Positions 8,363 to 17,613 of a DNA stretch of 64,000 nucleotides are shown one piece after another. Made by a program: the position numbers and the translations under genes. Each line of letters starts with the position of its first letter. Position 1 is the stretch's first letter. The notes beneath the pieces are model-generated. The model was not told where the DNA came from, did not search any database, and saw only the letters and a list, made by a program, of their open reading frames with translations. Source of the stretch: Alteromonas sp. LMIT006 (GTDB lineage Bacteria; Pseudomonadota; Gammaproteobacteria; Enterobacterales; Alteromonadaceae); NCBI RefSeq assembly GCF_024300645.1, contig NZ_CP101291.1, positions 1,426,001 through 1,490,000 on the forward strand, read 5' to 3'.

Positions 8363-8470
8363 GATGGCTCCTTGGTCCTCTCGCAATACTATTTTGTGAA
8401 TCTGGTCAGGCCCGGAAGGGAGCAGCCACAGCAAAAGACGTATGTGCGCGGATGTGGCTGAGGGGCTGTC
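8363..8470 (+). ncRNA. ffs: 4.5S RNA of the signal recognition particle
   Basis: RNA core of the bacterial SRP, which with Ffh targets membrane proteins to SecYEG. The apical domain GGTCAGGCCCGGAAGGGAGC (about 8400-8419) has the conserved GGTCAGG/GGAAGG tetraloop region that binds Ffh. The ends pair over nine positions (GATGGCTCC at 8363-8371 with GGGGCTGTC at 8462-8470, some G-U), so I set them there. The length of about 108 nt fits the short gammaproteobacterial form. Confidence 0.93.
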
Positions 8471-8749
8471 ACCAAATCTTTACATACTTTCTTACTTATC
8501 CGACCAGTCGAACTTAATCATTTAACCTTAAGGTTTGTTCTGCCAACTTATTTTTGACATGACGTTCAAAAAAATGTCACAAAATACTTTGAACTTTTTG
8601 AAAAAGACGTAAACAGACTGTTGACCCTAGCCTATAATCTTGGTTAATATCCATGTTAGGGGTAAAAATGCCTCTGAGAATATATTCTCTATAAATCATA
8701 ATAATAGTTCGTTATTAATCACATTGATAATGTTCTAGGGAGACAATAC
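8471..8749 (+). other. Upstream region of the TonB receptor, no gene seen
   Basis: 279 bases of A/T-rich DNA between ffs and the receptor gene, with no open frame I would call. TATAAT at 8633-8638 has a weak -35 candidate (TAAACA, 8610-8615) at 17-bp spacing, which would leave a leader of about 105 nt. TTGACA at about 8550 has no matching -10. No Fur box or riboswitch was recognised. Confidence 0.4.
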
Positions 8750-11356
8750 ATGTTTACAAACTCAAAAGTAGCTAAGTCTATTCGTCTAGCTATTGCGTTT
8801 GGTGCAGCTTCGACTATGGCATTTTCTAATGCCGCACTAGCGCAAGAAGAAAATGAAGAAGCAGCCGAGCCTGTTGAAAAAATTCAGGTGACTGGTTCGC
8901 GTATCAAACGTGCTGATTTAGAAGGTGCGTTACCCGTTACTGTTATTGACCGTGAAGCGATTGACTTCTCAGGTCAAACGTCTGTCGCAGACTTATTACG
9001 TAACACGTCTTTCAACTCAACTGGTTCATTCCGTCCACAGTCTGGTTCATCTGCACAAGGTGTTTCTCAGATTAACTTACGTGGTCTTGGTGCGAGTCGC
9101 TCTCTAGTATTGGTTGATGGTCGTCGTTTAGCACGTTCACCATCTACTGGTTCTTCACAAGATTTGAATGGTATTCCTGCAGCAGCAGTTGAGCGTATTG
9201 AAATCCTAACTGACGGTGCATCAGCGGTATATGGTTCTGACGCAATCGGTGGTGTTGTAAACATCATCACTCGTAAAGACTTCAACGGTGTGGAGTTACG
9301 TTTAGGTGCTGCAGAAATTGAACATGAAGGCGGTGACCGTGAAGAAGGTTCTTTGATCTTCGGTGCATCTTCAGACAAAGGTTCGATGCTTGGTGGTATC
9401 TCATGGAACAGTCGTGATATCGTATTTGCGCGTGACTTCCCATGGTACAGCCCAGGCGGTTCATTCTACTCACAGAACTTCCGAGATTATAATCGTTCGG
9501 ACGCTTCATGGACCAGCTTAGGTCCGAACGCATGTGACCAGGGTGAGTTCTACACAATTCCTTACGGTCCAGCAATTCCAAACTCAGACGGCGACTCAGT
9601 ACGTTGCGGATTTAACTTCGCATCAGTATCAGCAGACGAAGCTTCTACAGGAAACGTTGGTTTCTTCATGAATAGCCGTTATGAAATCAATGACGATTGG
9701 TCTGTTTATGCAAATATGAATATGACTAAATCTAAGTCTTTTGGTCGTTATGCTCCATCATTGGCAATGGCATATGTTGGTCCAACTTCACCCAACAACC
9801 CAACTAATCCAGATTCGCCTTACTACGATCCTGCATTCAACCACTCGCTTTACAATCCTGCAGCAGACCCCACTGTTGGTTCTGATGGTGTGTACGTATT
9901 ACACAGATTTGCTGGACTCGGTAATCGTGACAATGACGTCGACAACTATTTACAAGATATTTTGTTCGGTTTTGAAGGGGATATCGATGGTGTTTTAGTT
10001 GATTTTGGTGTTCGTAGAAATAAATCACGTACGTATGACATCGGTCGAAACTATGTTGTTATTCCTATTGCTGAACAATATATGGATCAAGGTGATTACC
10101 TGATGGGTGATGTTGATCGAAACCCAGCTGATGTATTGAATTCAATGAAAGCTACCATCTCTCGTATTGGTGATTATAATCAAGACGAAGTATACGGTAC
10201 TGTTCAATTTGATTTGTTTGATATGGATGGCGGCACTGCTGTGGCTATTGTTGGTGGTGAGTGGCGTGACATTCTTTTCAACGACCAATACGATTCACTT
10301 TCAGAAGGTGGCGTAATTGGTGGTTCTGCTGGTAACTCTGCAGGTGGTGCGCGTCAAGCATCAGCCGTATTTGTTGAAGCAGTATTTCCTGTACAAGATG
10401 ACTTAGAGGTAACTGCAGCTTTACGTCGTGACCGCTACTCTGACTATGGTTCTGATACATCACCAAAAGTTTCTGTACGATATAACCCAACTGATGAGCT
10501 AGTACTTCGTGCATCTTATGGTGAAGGTTTCCGTGCTCCGACGTTGGATATTTTGACTCAGAAAGAATCATTTTCTGCTGACTCTGTCCGAGACGAACAA
10601 CACTGTCTTGCAGTCGGGCTAGCGGCTGATTGTTCTGATCAGATCAATGCATTCGTTATTGCAAACCCATTCTTGGAATCTGAGACTTCTAAGCAATATG
10701 CGTTTGGTGTTGCCTATGAACCAGCTGAATGGTTGGATTTCTCTTTAGATTATTTCAATATTAAGATTGACAATCGTATCAAGTCATTCTCATCTGGTGA
10801 ATTGATTAATCTACAAAACGCAGGCCGTGCATTACCATCAGGTATGTCCGTAGAGCGAAATCAATTTGGTGAAATTGAGAGAGTTGTTCGTGGTTTTGGT
10901 AACCAAGGTACTCTTGAAACTTCAGGTCTTGATTTGAACTTGAACACTCGATTTGATTTAAATGAGTTTGGTGCGTTACGTCAAAACCTAACGTTCTCTT
11001 ACACAAGCAAATACGATGTTGATGGTGTGGATCAAATGCAATTTGATGCATTCCCAGAATATCGTGGTGTACTTGCCAATGTATACTCAATTGGTGACTT
11101 CGATGTTGCTTGGAACGTAAACGTTATCGGTGATACTACTAATCCATCAGGTGACCCAGTTCCACATTGGATTACTAACGACGTTCAAGTTACCTACAAT
11201 GCTAATTGGAATGGTAAGGTAACTGTTGGTGTTCGTAACCTATCTGGCAAAGAACCAATCTTAGGTACGGATCCAAATGGTTCACGTGATTATAACTTCA
11301 ACTTATACGACGGTTATGGCCGCACTGTATACGCACGTTATACTCAATCATTCTAA
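8750..11356 (+). CDS. TonB-dependent outer-membrane receptor
   Basis: Outer-membrane gated beta-barrel importing an unknown ligand with TonB/ExbBD energy. The 868 residues start with a signal peptide ending ALAQ (about 1-32), then a TonB-box-like segment 'VEKIQVTGSRIKR', the plug with 'VADLLRNTSFNS', 'NLRGLGASRSLVLVDGRR' and 'GSDAIGGVVNIITRK', then a barrel ending in aromatic F ('VYARYTQSF'). The AGGGAG ribosome site is well spaced. The family resembles large Alteromonadales receptors for carbohydrates or peptides. The S9 peptidase two genes downstream makes a peptide ligand conceivable, but that is inference. Confidence 0.93.
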   Translation: MFTNSKVAKSIRLAIAFGAASTMAFSNAALAQEENEEAAEPVEKIQVTGSRIKRADLEGALPVTVIDREAIDFSGQTSVADLLRNTSFNSTGSFRPQSGSSAQGVSQINLRGLGASRSLVLVDGRRLARSPSTGSSQDLNGIPAAAVERIEILTDGASAVYGSDAIGGVVNIITRKDFNGVELRLGAAEIEHEGGDREEGSLIFGASSDKGSMLGGISWNSRDIVFARDFPWYSPGGSFYSQNFRDYNRSDASWTSLGPNACDQGEFYTIPYGPAIPNSDGDSVRCGFNFASVSADEASTGNVGFFMNSRYEINDDWSVYANMNMTKSKSFGRYAPSLAMAYVGPTSPNNPTNPDSPYYDPAFNHSLYNPAADPTVGSDGVYVLHRFAGLGNRDNDVDNYLQDILFGFEGDIDGVLVDFGVRRNKSRTYDIGRNYVVIPIAEQYMDQGDYLMGDVDRNPADVLNSMKATISRIGDYNQDEVYGTVQFDLFDMDGGTAVAIVGGEWRDILFNDQYDSLSEGGVIGGSAGNSAGGARQASAVFVEAVFPVQDDLEVTAALRRDRYSDYGSDTSPKVSVRYNPTDELVLRASYGEGFRAPTLDILTQKESFSADSVRDEQHCLAVGLAADCSDQINAFVIANPFLESETSKQYAFGVAYEPAEWLDFSLDYFNIKIDNRIKSFSSGELINLQNAGRALPSGMSVERNQFGEIERVVRGFGNQGTLETSGLDLNLNTRFDLNEFGALRQNLTFSYTSKYDVDGVDQMQFDAFPEYRGVLANVYSIGDFDVAWNVNVIGDTTNPSGDPVPHWITNDVQVTYNANWNGKVTVGVRNLSGKEPILGTDPNGSRDYNFNLYDGYGRTVYARYTQSF

Positions 11357-11375
11357 GCATTTAGCTTAAAATTAG

Positions 11376-11402
11376 AAAGCGGGCCCTGTGTCCGCTTTTT
11401 TG
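11376..11402 (+). terminator. Rho-independent terminator after the TonB receptor
   Basis: Stem AAAGCGG / CCGCTTT with a 9-nt loop, followed by a run of T (CCGCTTTTTTG). It begins 19 nt after the receptor stop and ends shortly before the next ribosome site. Confidence 0.85.
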
Positions 11403-11418
11403 TTTATGGAGATACTCT

Positions 11419-12312
11419 ATGCGGTCTAAGCAATCTGAACAACAGGCATGGAATGCATACTGGCAACAACATAAAACCAGTAACAGCTTTGGTTGTGACT
11501 ACACCGAAAATGAAGGGCCTTATGGCGTTGTGAATCGTCATTGGCTAGAGTGTTTTGATACTTTTGACAGCTCAGAAACCGTGTGCGACCTCGGTGCTGG
11601 AAATGGTGCACTGGCAAAATTGTTTATCGATTCAAGAAAACAACTAAATTGCAAAAAATGGTTTTCTACCGATCTTGCATTAACTCGTCTTGATTTTACC
11701 CATCAAAAAGTTGAAGCTAGACGAATGAATGCTGAACAAATGGAATTAATTGATCAGAGTATCGACGTATTCGTGAGTATGTTTGGGATTGAATATGCTG
11801 ATTTGGATAAAGTTTTTGCTGAAATTAATCGATGTTTGTCACCAACCGGACGTTACCAGTTTTTATTACATCATCAAGATAGCGTTATAACACAGCAGTC
11901 TAGAGTCACTGTAAATGTGGGTCAAAGAATTCTCGATAATGCATTTTGGCAAACGTTATCGAACTTAAACATACATTCTTTTACTGAACTCAAACATCTA
12001 TTACTTCAACAACTTAATATTCAAATGCAACAAGCAAGTGTTGACGAGCAGGACGATGTAAAGATTATCGGTCACAGCATTTTCAGTTTAGTACAGTCTT
12101 CACAATCTACTCATCAAGTTATAATCGGACTGACAGAGCTTGTTGAGCAAATAAAACAGCAAAACAGTCGTCTAATTGCTCAGATCATTGCAGCTGACCA
12201 AACTGAACAATTAACTCAGTTACTTGAAAAATCATCACTTTCTTGCTACAAATTAACCATACTGACATACAATAAAGCAATATTAGGTTGGTCAGTGATT
12301 GGAAAAAAATAA
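11419..12312 (+). CDS. Class I SAM-dependent methyltransferase, substrate unknown
   Basis: Soluble 297-residue protein. Residues about 52-150 have the Rossmann-type methyltransferase signature: motif I 'VCDLGAGNGALAKL', an acidic residue after the second strand ('FSTDLALTRLDF'), and 'FVSMFGIEYADLDKVFAEINRCLSPTGRYQFLLHH' as motifs II-III. The C-terminal ~130 residues are Gln-rich and helical without a recognised domain. The N-terminal block 'WNAYWQQHKTSNSFG' recalls BioC/Tam-like enzymes, but nothing nearby points to biotin. A GGAG ribosome site precedes the ATG. The S9 peptidase starts 21 nt downstream, so they may share a transcript. Confidence 0.75.
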   Translation: MRSKQSEQQAWNAYWQQHKTSNSFGCDYTENEGPYGVVNRHWLECFDTFDSSETVCDLGAGNGALAKLFIDSRKQLNCKKWFSTDLALTRLDFTHQKVEARRMNAEQMELIDQSIDVFVSMFGIEYADLDKVFAEINRCLSPTGRYQFLLHHQDSVITQQSRVTVNVGQRILDNAFWQTLSNLNIHSFTELKHLLLQQLNIQMQQASVDEQDDVKIIGHSIFSLVQSSQSTHQVIIGLTELVEQIKQQNSRLIAQIIAADQTEQLTQLLEKSSLSCYKLTILTYNKAILGWSVIGKK

Positions 12313-12333
12313 CACAGAATTTAAGGAACCATT

Positions 12334-14286
12334 ATGCGCAAACTATTGCTCGTGTTCGTCACAGTTATGTTGACGAGCACATTTGTATTTGCAAAATCAC
12401 CGGCAGATATCCCACTTGAAGCTTTCTTTAAAGATGCCCAATTTACCAATATGGAAATTTCACCTGATGGGAAACACCTAGCAGTAATTTACGACACTGG
12501 TAATTCAAATACCTTAGCCATAATGGATACTGGACTCACTGAAATCAAAGCTAAGATCAACTTTGGCGAATTCATGCGAATCGACGGTAACATTATGTGG
12601 CCTCGCAACGATCGCTTCATTTTGTCCTATTCAAAGTTTGTCGGATACCTCGATACAAAGGGTTCGAACCCAATTTACGTTGCCTATGATTTGGATGGCA
12701 AAAATGGCCGTCAATTAACGGTGCCACAACGTACTTGGTATCGTATTATAAGTATGTTGCCCTCTGATCCAACTAAAATTTTGGTGACGAAGTCTCACTG
12801 GGCTGATCAGGGACAGACAAAGTTATGGACAATCGACGTTGATCGCGGTAAAGAAAGTTATATTGGTGGCGAGCCGCGAGGGGCACAATCCATTATTGCC
12901 GATTCGAATGGTATACCACGTTTTGCTACCGCTTATGAAGAAGAGGAAGACGATGCGATTGGTAAAGGTAAGATCACGTTTTTTGTTAAACAAACACCAA
13001 CGAGCGAATGGCGAAAAGTGTCTTTACCAGATTTGTATCAACAAGGTACCCGCATTAGCTTATTAGGTTTTAACGCAGACAATACCATTGCTTATGTTTC
13101 TTCAGATATCAAAACCAAAGTACCGAGTATTTATGCTGTAGATCTTGCGACGCTCAAATCTACTCTAATACATGAAGAAACGGTCGCAGATATTGGTGGA
13201 CGAGGTGAGTTATACAACGGCGCACTTGAGACAGTCGCGTTCTCACGTGATTATAACCGAATGGTTTTTTTATCAGAAGACAGTGAGATGAAAACCATTA
13301 TGACTCAGCTCTATGCGACATTTGGCATTGATGATACGTCGTCAAATATGCGCATCACCTCGTTTACTGAGGACGGCAATCAGCTCGTTTTCAATATATC
13401 TTCAGATCGAGACCCAGGCGTGTTTTATTTATTCAATCGCGGTTTGGATGGGTCAAGCCCAAGCATTCGTGAACTGGCTGTTGCCAAGCGTGAAATCGAT
13501 CCGAATCTGATGGCACCGATGACACCTATCAAGTTCACATCACGTGATGGCATCGAGCTACGTGGCTATAAGGTGATTCCAATTACGGGTGAGGCACCTT
13601 ATCCAATGGTACAGATTATTCATGGCGGTCCACATGGCCCTCGTGATTATTGGGGTTGGAACCGCGAAGCTCAGTTTTTAGCTTCTCGTGGTTATGCGGT
13701 CGTTATGGTTAACTTCCGTGGCTCAGGTGGTTATGGTGATGCGTTCGAGCGTTCTGGCTATCAAGAATGGGGTGGCAAGATGATCAACGATATGACCGAT
13801 GCCACCATGTGGATGGTCGAAAAAGGTTATGCCGATAAAGACCGCTTATGCGTCTACGGCGGCTCTTACGGTGGTTATGGCACGTTACAGTCACTTGTTC
13901 GTGAACCAGATTTGTATAAATGTGGCATTGGCTACGTGGGCGTTTATGACTTATTTGAAATGAAAAAAGCAGGTGATATTCCAAAGCGCGAATCGGGTCG
14001 CAAGTTTTTAGACCAGGTTTTAGGTACAGATGAAAAGCGTATGCGAGAGTTTTCACCAGCGCTAAATGTTGAAAAAATCAAAGCGGAGCTATTTATTGCA
14101 CATGGTAGTGATGATGTTCGCGTGCCTATGGAACAGTACGAATCTCTTTCGGAAAATTTGAAGCGCATTGGTAAACCCTATATTTCAATGATTCGTGATG
14201 AAGGTCATGGGTATCAAAAAGATAAAAATAAGTATGATTTTTATTCGCAAATGGAGCGTTTTTTAGCTGAACACATTGGTGAATAA
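12334..14286 (+). CDS. Secreted S9-family prolyl oligopeptidase-like peptidase
   Basis: Serine peptidase of the S9 (dipeptidyl/acylaminoacyl peptidase) family, probably periplasmic. A signal peptide occupies residues 1-20 (ends FVFA). An N-terminal beta-propeller-like domain runs to about 390. The alpha/beta-hydrolase domain contains 'QIIHGGPHGPRDYWGW', the nucleophile elbow GGSYGGYG near 508-515, the acid in 'HGSDDVRVP' and the His in 'DEGHGYQKD'. All three catalytic residues are present. The 650-residue length fits the family. An AAGGAACC ribosome site precedes the ATG. It may clip peptides before or after uptake; the flanking TonB genes are suggestive only. Confidence 0.93.
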   Translation: MRKLLLVFVTVMLTSTFVFAKSPADIPLEAFFKDAQFTNMEISPDGKHLAVIYDTGNSNTLAIMDTGLTEIKAKINFGEFMRIDGNIMWPRNDRFILSYSKFVGYLDTKGSNPIYVAYDLDGKNGRQLTVPQRTWYRIISMLPSDPTKILVTKSHWADQGQTKLWTIDVDRGKESYIGGEPRGAQSIIADSNGIPRFATAYEEEEDDAIGKGKITFFVKQTPTSEWRKVSLPDLYQQGTRISLLGFNADNTIAYVSSDIKTKVPSIYAVDLATLKSTLIHEETVADIGGRGELYNGALETVAFSRDYNRMVFLSEDSEMKTIMTQLYATFGIDDTSSNMRITSFTEDGNQLVFNISSDRDPGVFYLFNRGLDGSSPSIRELAVAKREIDPNLMAPMTPIKFTSRDGIELRGYKVIPITGEAPYPMVQIIHGGPHGPRDYWGWNREAQFLASRGYAVVMVNFRGSGGYGDAFERSGYQEWGGKMINDMTDATMWMVEKGYADKDRLCVYGGSYGGYGTLQSLVREPDLYKCGIGYVGVYDLFEMKKAGDIPKRESGRKFLDQVLGTDEKRMREFSPALNVEKIKAELFIAHGSDDVRVPMEQYESLSENLKRIGKPYISMIRDEGHGYQKDKNKYDFYSQMERFLAEHIGE

Positions 14287-14528
14287 CTTAATTGATTAAG
14301 AACCCCGCTATTCCTCAAGCTAGCAAGACATTTGTCAAGTAATTTATTTTGTTTGTAAATGAATTGTTAGCTTGAATTTCAACTCTCTATATGTGATTAT
14401 ACTTAAGTTATGGGTGTAACTTATGCCCGTTATTCATACAAACATATAAAAAAGTTTAACTAGCTACTTCATGCAACTTTTTCTGTTGCGTTTTAGTAAA
14501 ATTAACATTAAACAATTGGTTGGGAATT

Positions 14529-15308
14529 ATGTCCAAGATGAGCAAGAGAACTCTTATTGCATCTACCGTAATCGGCGTATTCGCTATGGGTAGCACTGCT
14601 GTCTCTGCAGATCCACTTGAAAACTTGCACAAAGAAAATGCAAAAACTCATGCGGCTGCAAAAAAATCTCAAGAAAAAATCAACTCGTTATTTGAACAAG
14701 CTCAGGATTTGCTTGTTGAGTATCGCGCAGTAGTTGACGAAACTGAAAACTTGAAAGTTTATAACGATTATGTTGCAAGCCTAGTTGCAGACCAGGAGCG
14801 CAACATTGCATCATTACAATCGCAAATTGATTCGATTGAAGAAACTAAGCAGAACATCGTTCCATTGATGTTCCGCATGATTGATGCGCTTGAAAACTTT
14901 GTTAACTTGGACATTCCGATCAATCTTGATGAGCGTCTTGCTCGCATCGATCGTTTACGTGAAGTAATGACCAATTCTAACGTGACCGTTTCAGAACAAT
15001 TCCGTCAAGTACTAGAAGCGTATCAAATCGAGAACGAATACGGTGCCAAAATCGCATCTTATCAAGGTGATATTGAAGTGGCTGGCACGAATGTAAAAGT
15101 TGATTTCTTCAATCTTGGCCGAACGGCTCTGTTAGCACTTTCTCTTGATCAGAAAAACGCTTGGGTTTGGAATAATGAATCACGCGAGTGGGAAACTTTG
15201 GGTGATGAGTATTTATCATCTGTGGTAACGGCTGTACGTATGGCCAATAACCTCGTCCCGGCTGACCTCATTAAACTGCCAATTCGCGCAGCATCTAAAG
15301 CGGAGTAA
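14529..15308 (+). CDS. DUF3450 family periplasmic protein, first gene of the TonB energy operon
   Basis: Periplasmic coiled-coil protein of the DUF3450 family, which regularly heads TonB2/TtpC-type operons in marine gammaproteobacteria. From the ATG at 14529 it has a signal peptide ('LIASTVIGVFAMGSTAVSA', cleaved near residue 28), a long coiled coil (about 30-115) and a C-terminal domain with 'VDFFNLGRTALLALSLD' and 'ESREWETL'. A TTG at 14520 and an ATG at 14538 are alternative starts. No strong Shine-Dalgarno sequence is visible. Its stop shares a base with an ATG of the next gene. Thought to aid TonB-complex function; the mechanism is not known to me. Confidence 0.85.
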   Translation: MSKMSKRTLIASTVIGVFAMGSTAVSADPLENLHKENAKTHAAAKKSQEKINSLFEQAQDLLVEYRAVVDETENLKVYNDYVASLVADQERNIASLQSQIDSIEETKQNIVPLMFRMIDALENFVNLDIPINLDERLARIDRLREVMTNSNVTVSEQFRQVLEAYQIENEYGAKIASYQGDIEVAGTNVKVDFFNLGRTALLALSLDQKNAWVWNNESREWETLGDEYLSSVVTAVRMANNLVPADLIKLPIRAASKAE

Positions 15309-15313
15309 TGATA

Positions 15314-16672
15314 ATGAGAACAATAATTAAATCACTAATTACCGTTGCGTCTGTTGCTGCATTGTCGTTTGGCGCTCAAGCACAACAAGCACAAACACTT
15401 GAACAATTACTCGAGCAAGTAAAACAAAACCGCGTGTCAGAAGCCCGTCAAAACACTGCACGCGAAAAAGAATTTTTATCAGCACGTGCTGATAAACAAG
15501 CTCTGTTAAACAAAGCTCAACGTGAGTTGAAAGCTGAACAGGACCGTGGTGATCGCTTAGCTAAGCGCTTTGCTGACAATGAAACGACCCTAGCAGAAAA
15601 AGCCGTTGAGCTAGACCAAGCTGTCGGTACTCTTGGCGAAATGTTTGGTGTAGTTCGTCAAGCGTCTTCTGAAGCGTTTGGTCGTATTTCTACCTCAATC
15701 GTATCTGCTCAGTATCCAGGTCGTGATACATTCCTAGCGCGTATGGCTGAAGAATCGAAAGGACTTCCAAACATTCGTGAACTAGAAGACCTTTGGTTTG
15801 CACTCCAAACCGAAATGACTGAGTCTGGCCGCGTAGTTAAATTCAATGCTGACGTAGTCAGTCTAGATGGTGGTGTACAGCAACAAGAAGTCGTTCGTGT
15901 TGGTACGTTTAACTTAATTGGTGAGCAAGGCTACTTGGTCTATGACGATGTAAATAACCAAATCATTCCATTAGGTCGTCAACCAGACGGTCACGTAGTT
16001 TCTTCTGCTACTGACTTGCGCGAAGCCACTTCAGGTTTGATTCCAACGTTTGTTGACCCAGCGCGTGGGCAAATCCTAGGCCTATTAAAAGAAAAAGCAA
16101 CTTTATCAGAGCGCTATCACGCGGGTGGTATCGTTGGTTACATCATTACTGCAATGTTAGCGGTTGGTCTTTTGATTGCGGTTTACAAGCTAGTGACTTT
16201 ATTCTTGATTGGTAACAAGATGAAAGCTCAGTTGAAAAACATCAACAATCCTTCAGATGCTAATCCTCTAGGTCGTATTTTGAATGTGTATGCTCAGAAC
16301 AAAAACACGGACGCTGAGAACTTAGAATTGAAGTTGGATGAAGCTATCTTAAAAGAATTGCCAAGCATTGAGGCCGGTATCAATATCATTAAGATCTTCG
16401 CGGCAATTGCGCCTCTGCTTGGTCTTCTCGGTACAGTACTAGGTATGATCGCGACTTTCCAACAAATTACATTGTTTGGTACTGGCGACCCTCGTATTAT
16501 GGCCGGCTCAATTTCAATGGCACTTGTTACTACTGCTCAAGGTATTATTGCAGCATTACCATTGATTCTTGCTCACAGTATCGTTGCAGCTCGCTCTAAG
16601 TCGATTGTTCATATCTTAGATGAACAAACTGCAGGTATCGTTGCAGCTCACACAGAGTCGGAGAAAGCATAA
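15314..16672 (+). CDS. ExbB2/TtpC-type MotA/TolQ/ExbB proton-channel protein with long periplasmic domain
   Basis: Inner-membrane protein of a TonB2-type system. I start at 15314, where GGAG is 8 nt upstream; an ATG at 15308 overlaps the previous stop and is too close to that site. A signal sequence (to about AQAQ, residue 25) precedes a coiled coil (about 25-110) and a periplasmic beta-rich region (to about 260). Then come the three helices of the MotA/TolQ/ExbB domain (about 275-440), with 'AAIAPLLGLLGTVLGMIATFQ' and 'SMALVTTAQGIIAALPLIL'. At ~452 residues it is twice ExbB length, as in TtpC of Vibrio. It is followed within 1 nt by a second, normal-length ExbB. Confidence 0.9.
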   Translation: MRTIIKSLITVASVAALSFGAQAQQAQTLEQLLEQVKQNRVSEARQNTAREKEFLSARADKQALLNKAQRELKAEQDRGDRLAKRFADNETTLAEKAVELDQAVGTLGEMFGVVRQASSEAFGRISTSIVSAQYPGRDTFLARMAEESKGLPNIRELEDLWFALQTEMTESGRVVKFNADVVSLDGGVQQQEVVRVGTFNLIGEQGYLVYDDVNNQIIPLGRQPDGHVVSSATDLREATSGLIPTFVDPARGQILGLLKEKATLSERYHAGGIVGYIITAMLAVGLLIAVYKLVTLFLIGNKMKAQLKNINNPSDANPLGRILNVYAQNKNTDAENLELKLDEAILKELPSIEAGINIIKIFAAIAPLLGLLGTVLGMIATFQQITLFGTGDPRIMAGSISMALVTTAQGIIAALPLILAHSIVAARSKSIVHILDEQTAGIVAAHTESEKA

Positions 16673-16673
16673 T

Positions 16674-17198
16674 ATGTTATACCTGATTGGATTATGGGAA
16701 TCGGTCAGGGACTTTATCGCTACCGGCGGTGACGTTTTGTATTTCGTTGCTGCCGCGCTCTTCCTCATGTGGGTTTTAATGATAGAGCGTTATTGGTATT
16801 TGACATCGGTATTCCCGAAGGTGAAGCAACAAATCATCGACGATTGGAATGCCCGTGCAGATACGACCTCATGGTATGCGCATAGAATCCGTGACGCATG
16901 GATTTCACAAGCATCAGATGCACTGAATGCGCGAATGTTAATTATTCGTACATTGGTGGCCATGTGTCCGCTCATTGGTCTTCTCGGAACAGTTACAGGT
17001 ATGATTACTGTTTTCGAAACCATGGCGACACAGGGTACTGGTAATGCACGATTGATGGCCGCAGGTATTTCCATGGCAACTATTCCGACCATGGCTGGTA
17101 TGGTTGCTGCACTGTCAGGGTTATTCGTCAGCTCTCGCTTAGAATCAAAAGCGAAGTATGCACGCGAATCGCTCATTGACAGCCTGCCTCATCATTAA
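16674..17198 (+). CDS. exbB: ExbB, TonB-system proton channel subunit
   Basis: Short MotA/TolQ/ExbB-family protein of 174 residues. The ATG at 16674, with GGAG 10 nt upstream, gives MLYLIGLWESVRDFIATGG. A longer frame from 16620 lies inside the preceding gene and is rejected. Three membrane helices: near 20-40 ('VLYFVAAALFLMWVLMIERYW'), near 90-115 ('ALVAMCPLIGLLGTVTGMITVFE'-like region) and 125-150. With ExbD it forms the proton channel that energises TonB. Third gene of the DUF3450-ExbB-ExbB-ExbD-TonB-TPR operon. Confidence 0.92.
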   Translation: MLYLIGLWESVRDFIATGGDVLYFVAAALFLMWVLMIERYWYLTSVFPKVKQQIIDDWNARADTTSWYAHRIRDAWISQASDALNARMLIIRTLVAMCPLIGLLGTVTGMITVFETMATQGTGNARLMAAGISMATIPTMAGMVAALSGLFVSSRLESKAKYARESLIDSLPHH

Positions 17199-17209
17199 GA
17201 GAGGACATT

Positions 17210-17608
17210 ATGAGTCGTAAACAAAGAGTTGAAGAAGAAGATGCAGCGATCGATATGACACCGATGCTAGACATTGTGTTCATCATGCTGATTTTCTTCA
17301 TCGTCACCACTGTATTCGTCAAAGAAGCGGGTATCGAGGTGAACAAACCGGAAGCTAGCGAAGCATTTCGTCCTAAAAACGCCAATATTTTTATTGCGGT
17401 GACTGAAGACGGTGATGTTTGGCTAGACAAGCGCCAAGTTGATCCTGATTCAATTCGCGCAAACGTAGAACGCCTATTAACAGAGCAGCCGACTGATTAC
17501 GTCATCATACAAGCTGATGTGAAGGCGAAACACGGTTTGGTGGTTAAGATAATGGACCAAGTAAAAGACGCAGGGATTGATAAAATTTCTGTCGCATCGA
17601 GGAGTTAA
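17210..17608 (+). CDS. exbD: ExbD, TonB-system proton channel subunit
   Basis: Single-pass inner-membrane protein of the ExbD/TolR family, 132 residues. The cytoplasmic N-terminus is followed by 'IDMTPMLDIVFIMLIFFIVTT', in which the conserved Asp (in 'MLDIVF', residue 23) is the proton-carrying residue. The periplasmic domain ends 'VVKIMDQVKDAGIDKISVAS', typical of the family. Ribosome site GAGAGGA. 11 nt after exbB and 5 nt before tonB. Confidence 0.95.
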   Translation: MSRKQRVEEEDAAIDMTPMLDIVFIMLIFFIVTTVFVKEAGIEVNKPEASEAFRPKNANIFIAVTEDGDVWLDKRQVDPDSIRANVERLLTEQPTDYVIIQADVKAKHGLVVKIMDQVKDAGIDKISVASRS

Positions 17609-17613
17609 TTAGT

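Noticed and set aside
7937-8434. Minus-strand frame of 165 codons over the dehydrogenase 3' end and 4.5S RNA
   Set aside because: It is a shadow of the dehydrogenase gene and runs into a structural RNA; no ribosome site or family match.
8621-8638. TTGACC...TATAAT as a promoter of the TonB receptor
   Set aside because: The two boxes are only 6 bp apart; a different, weaker -35 at 8610 is the only one at normal spacing.
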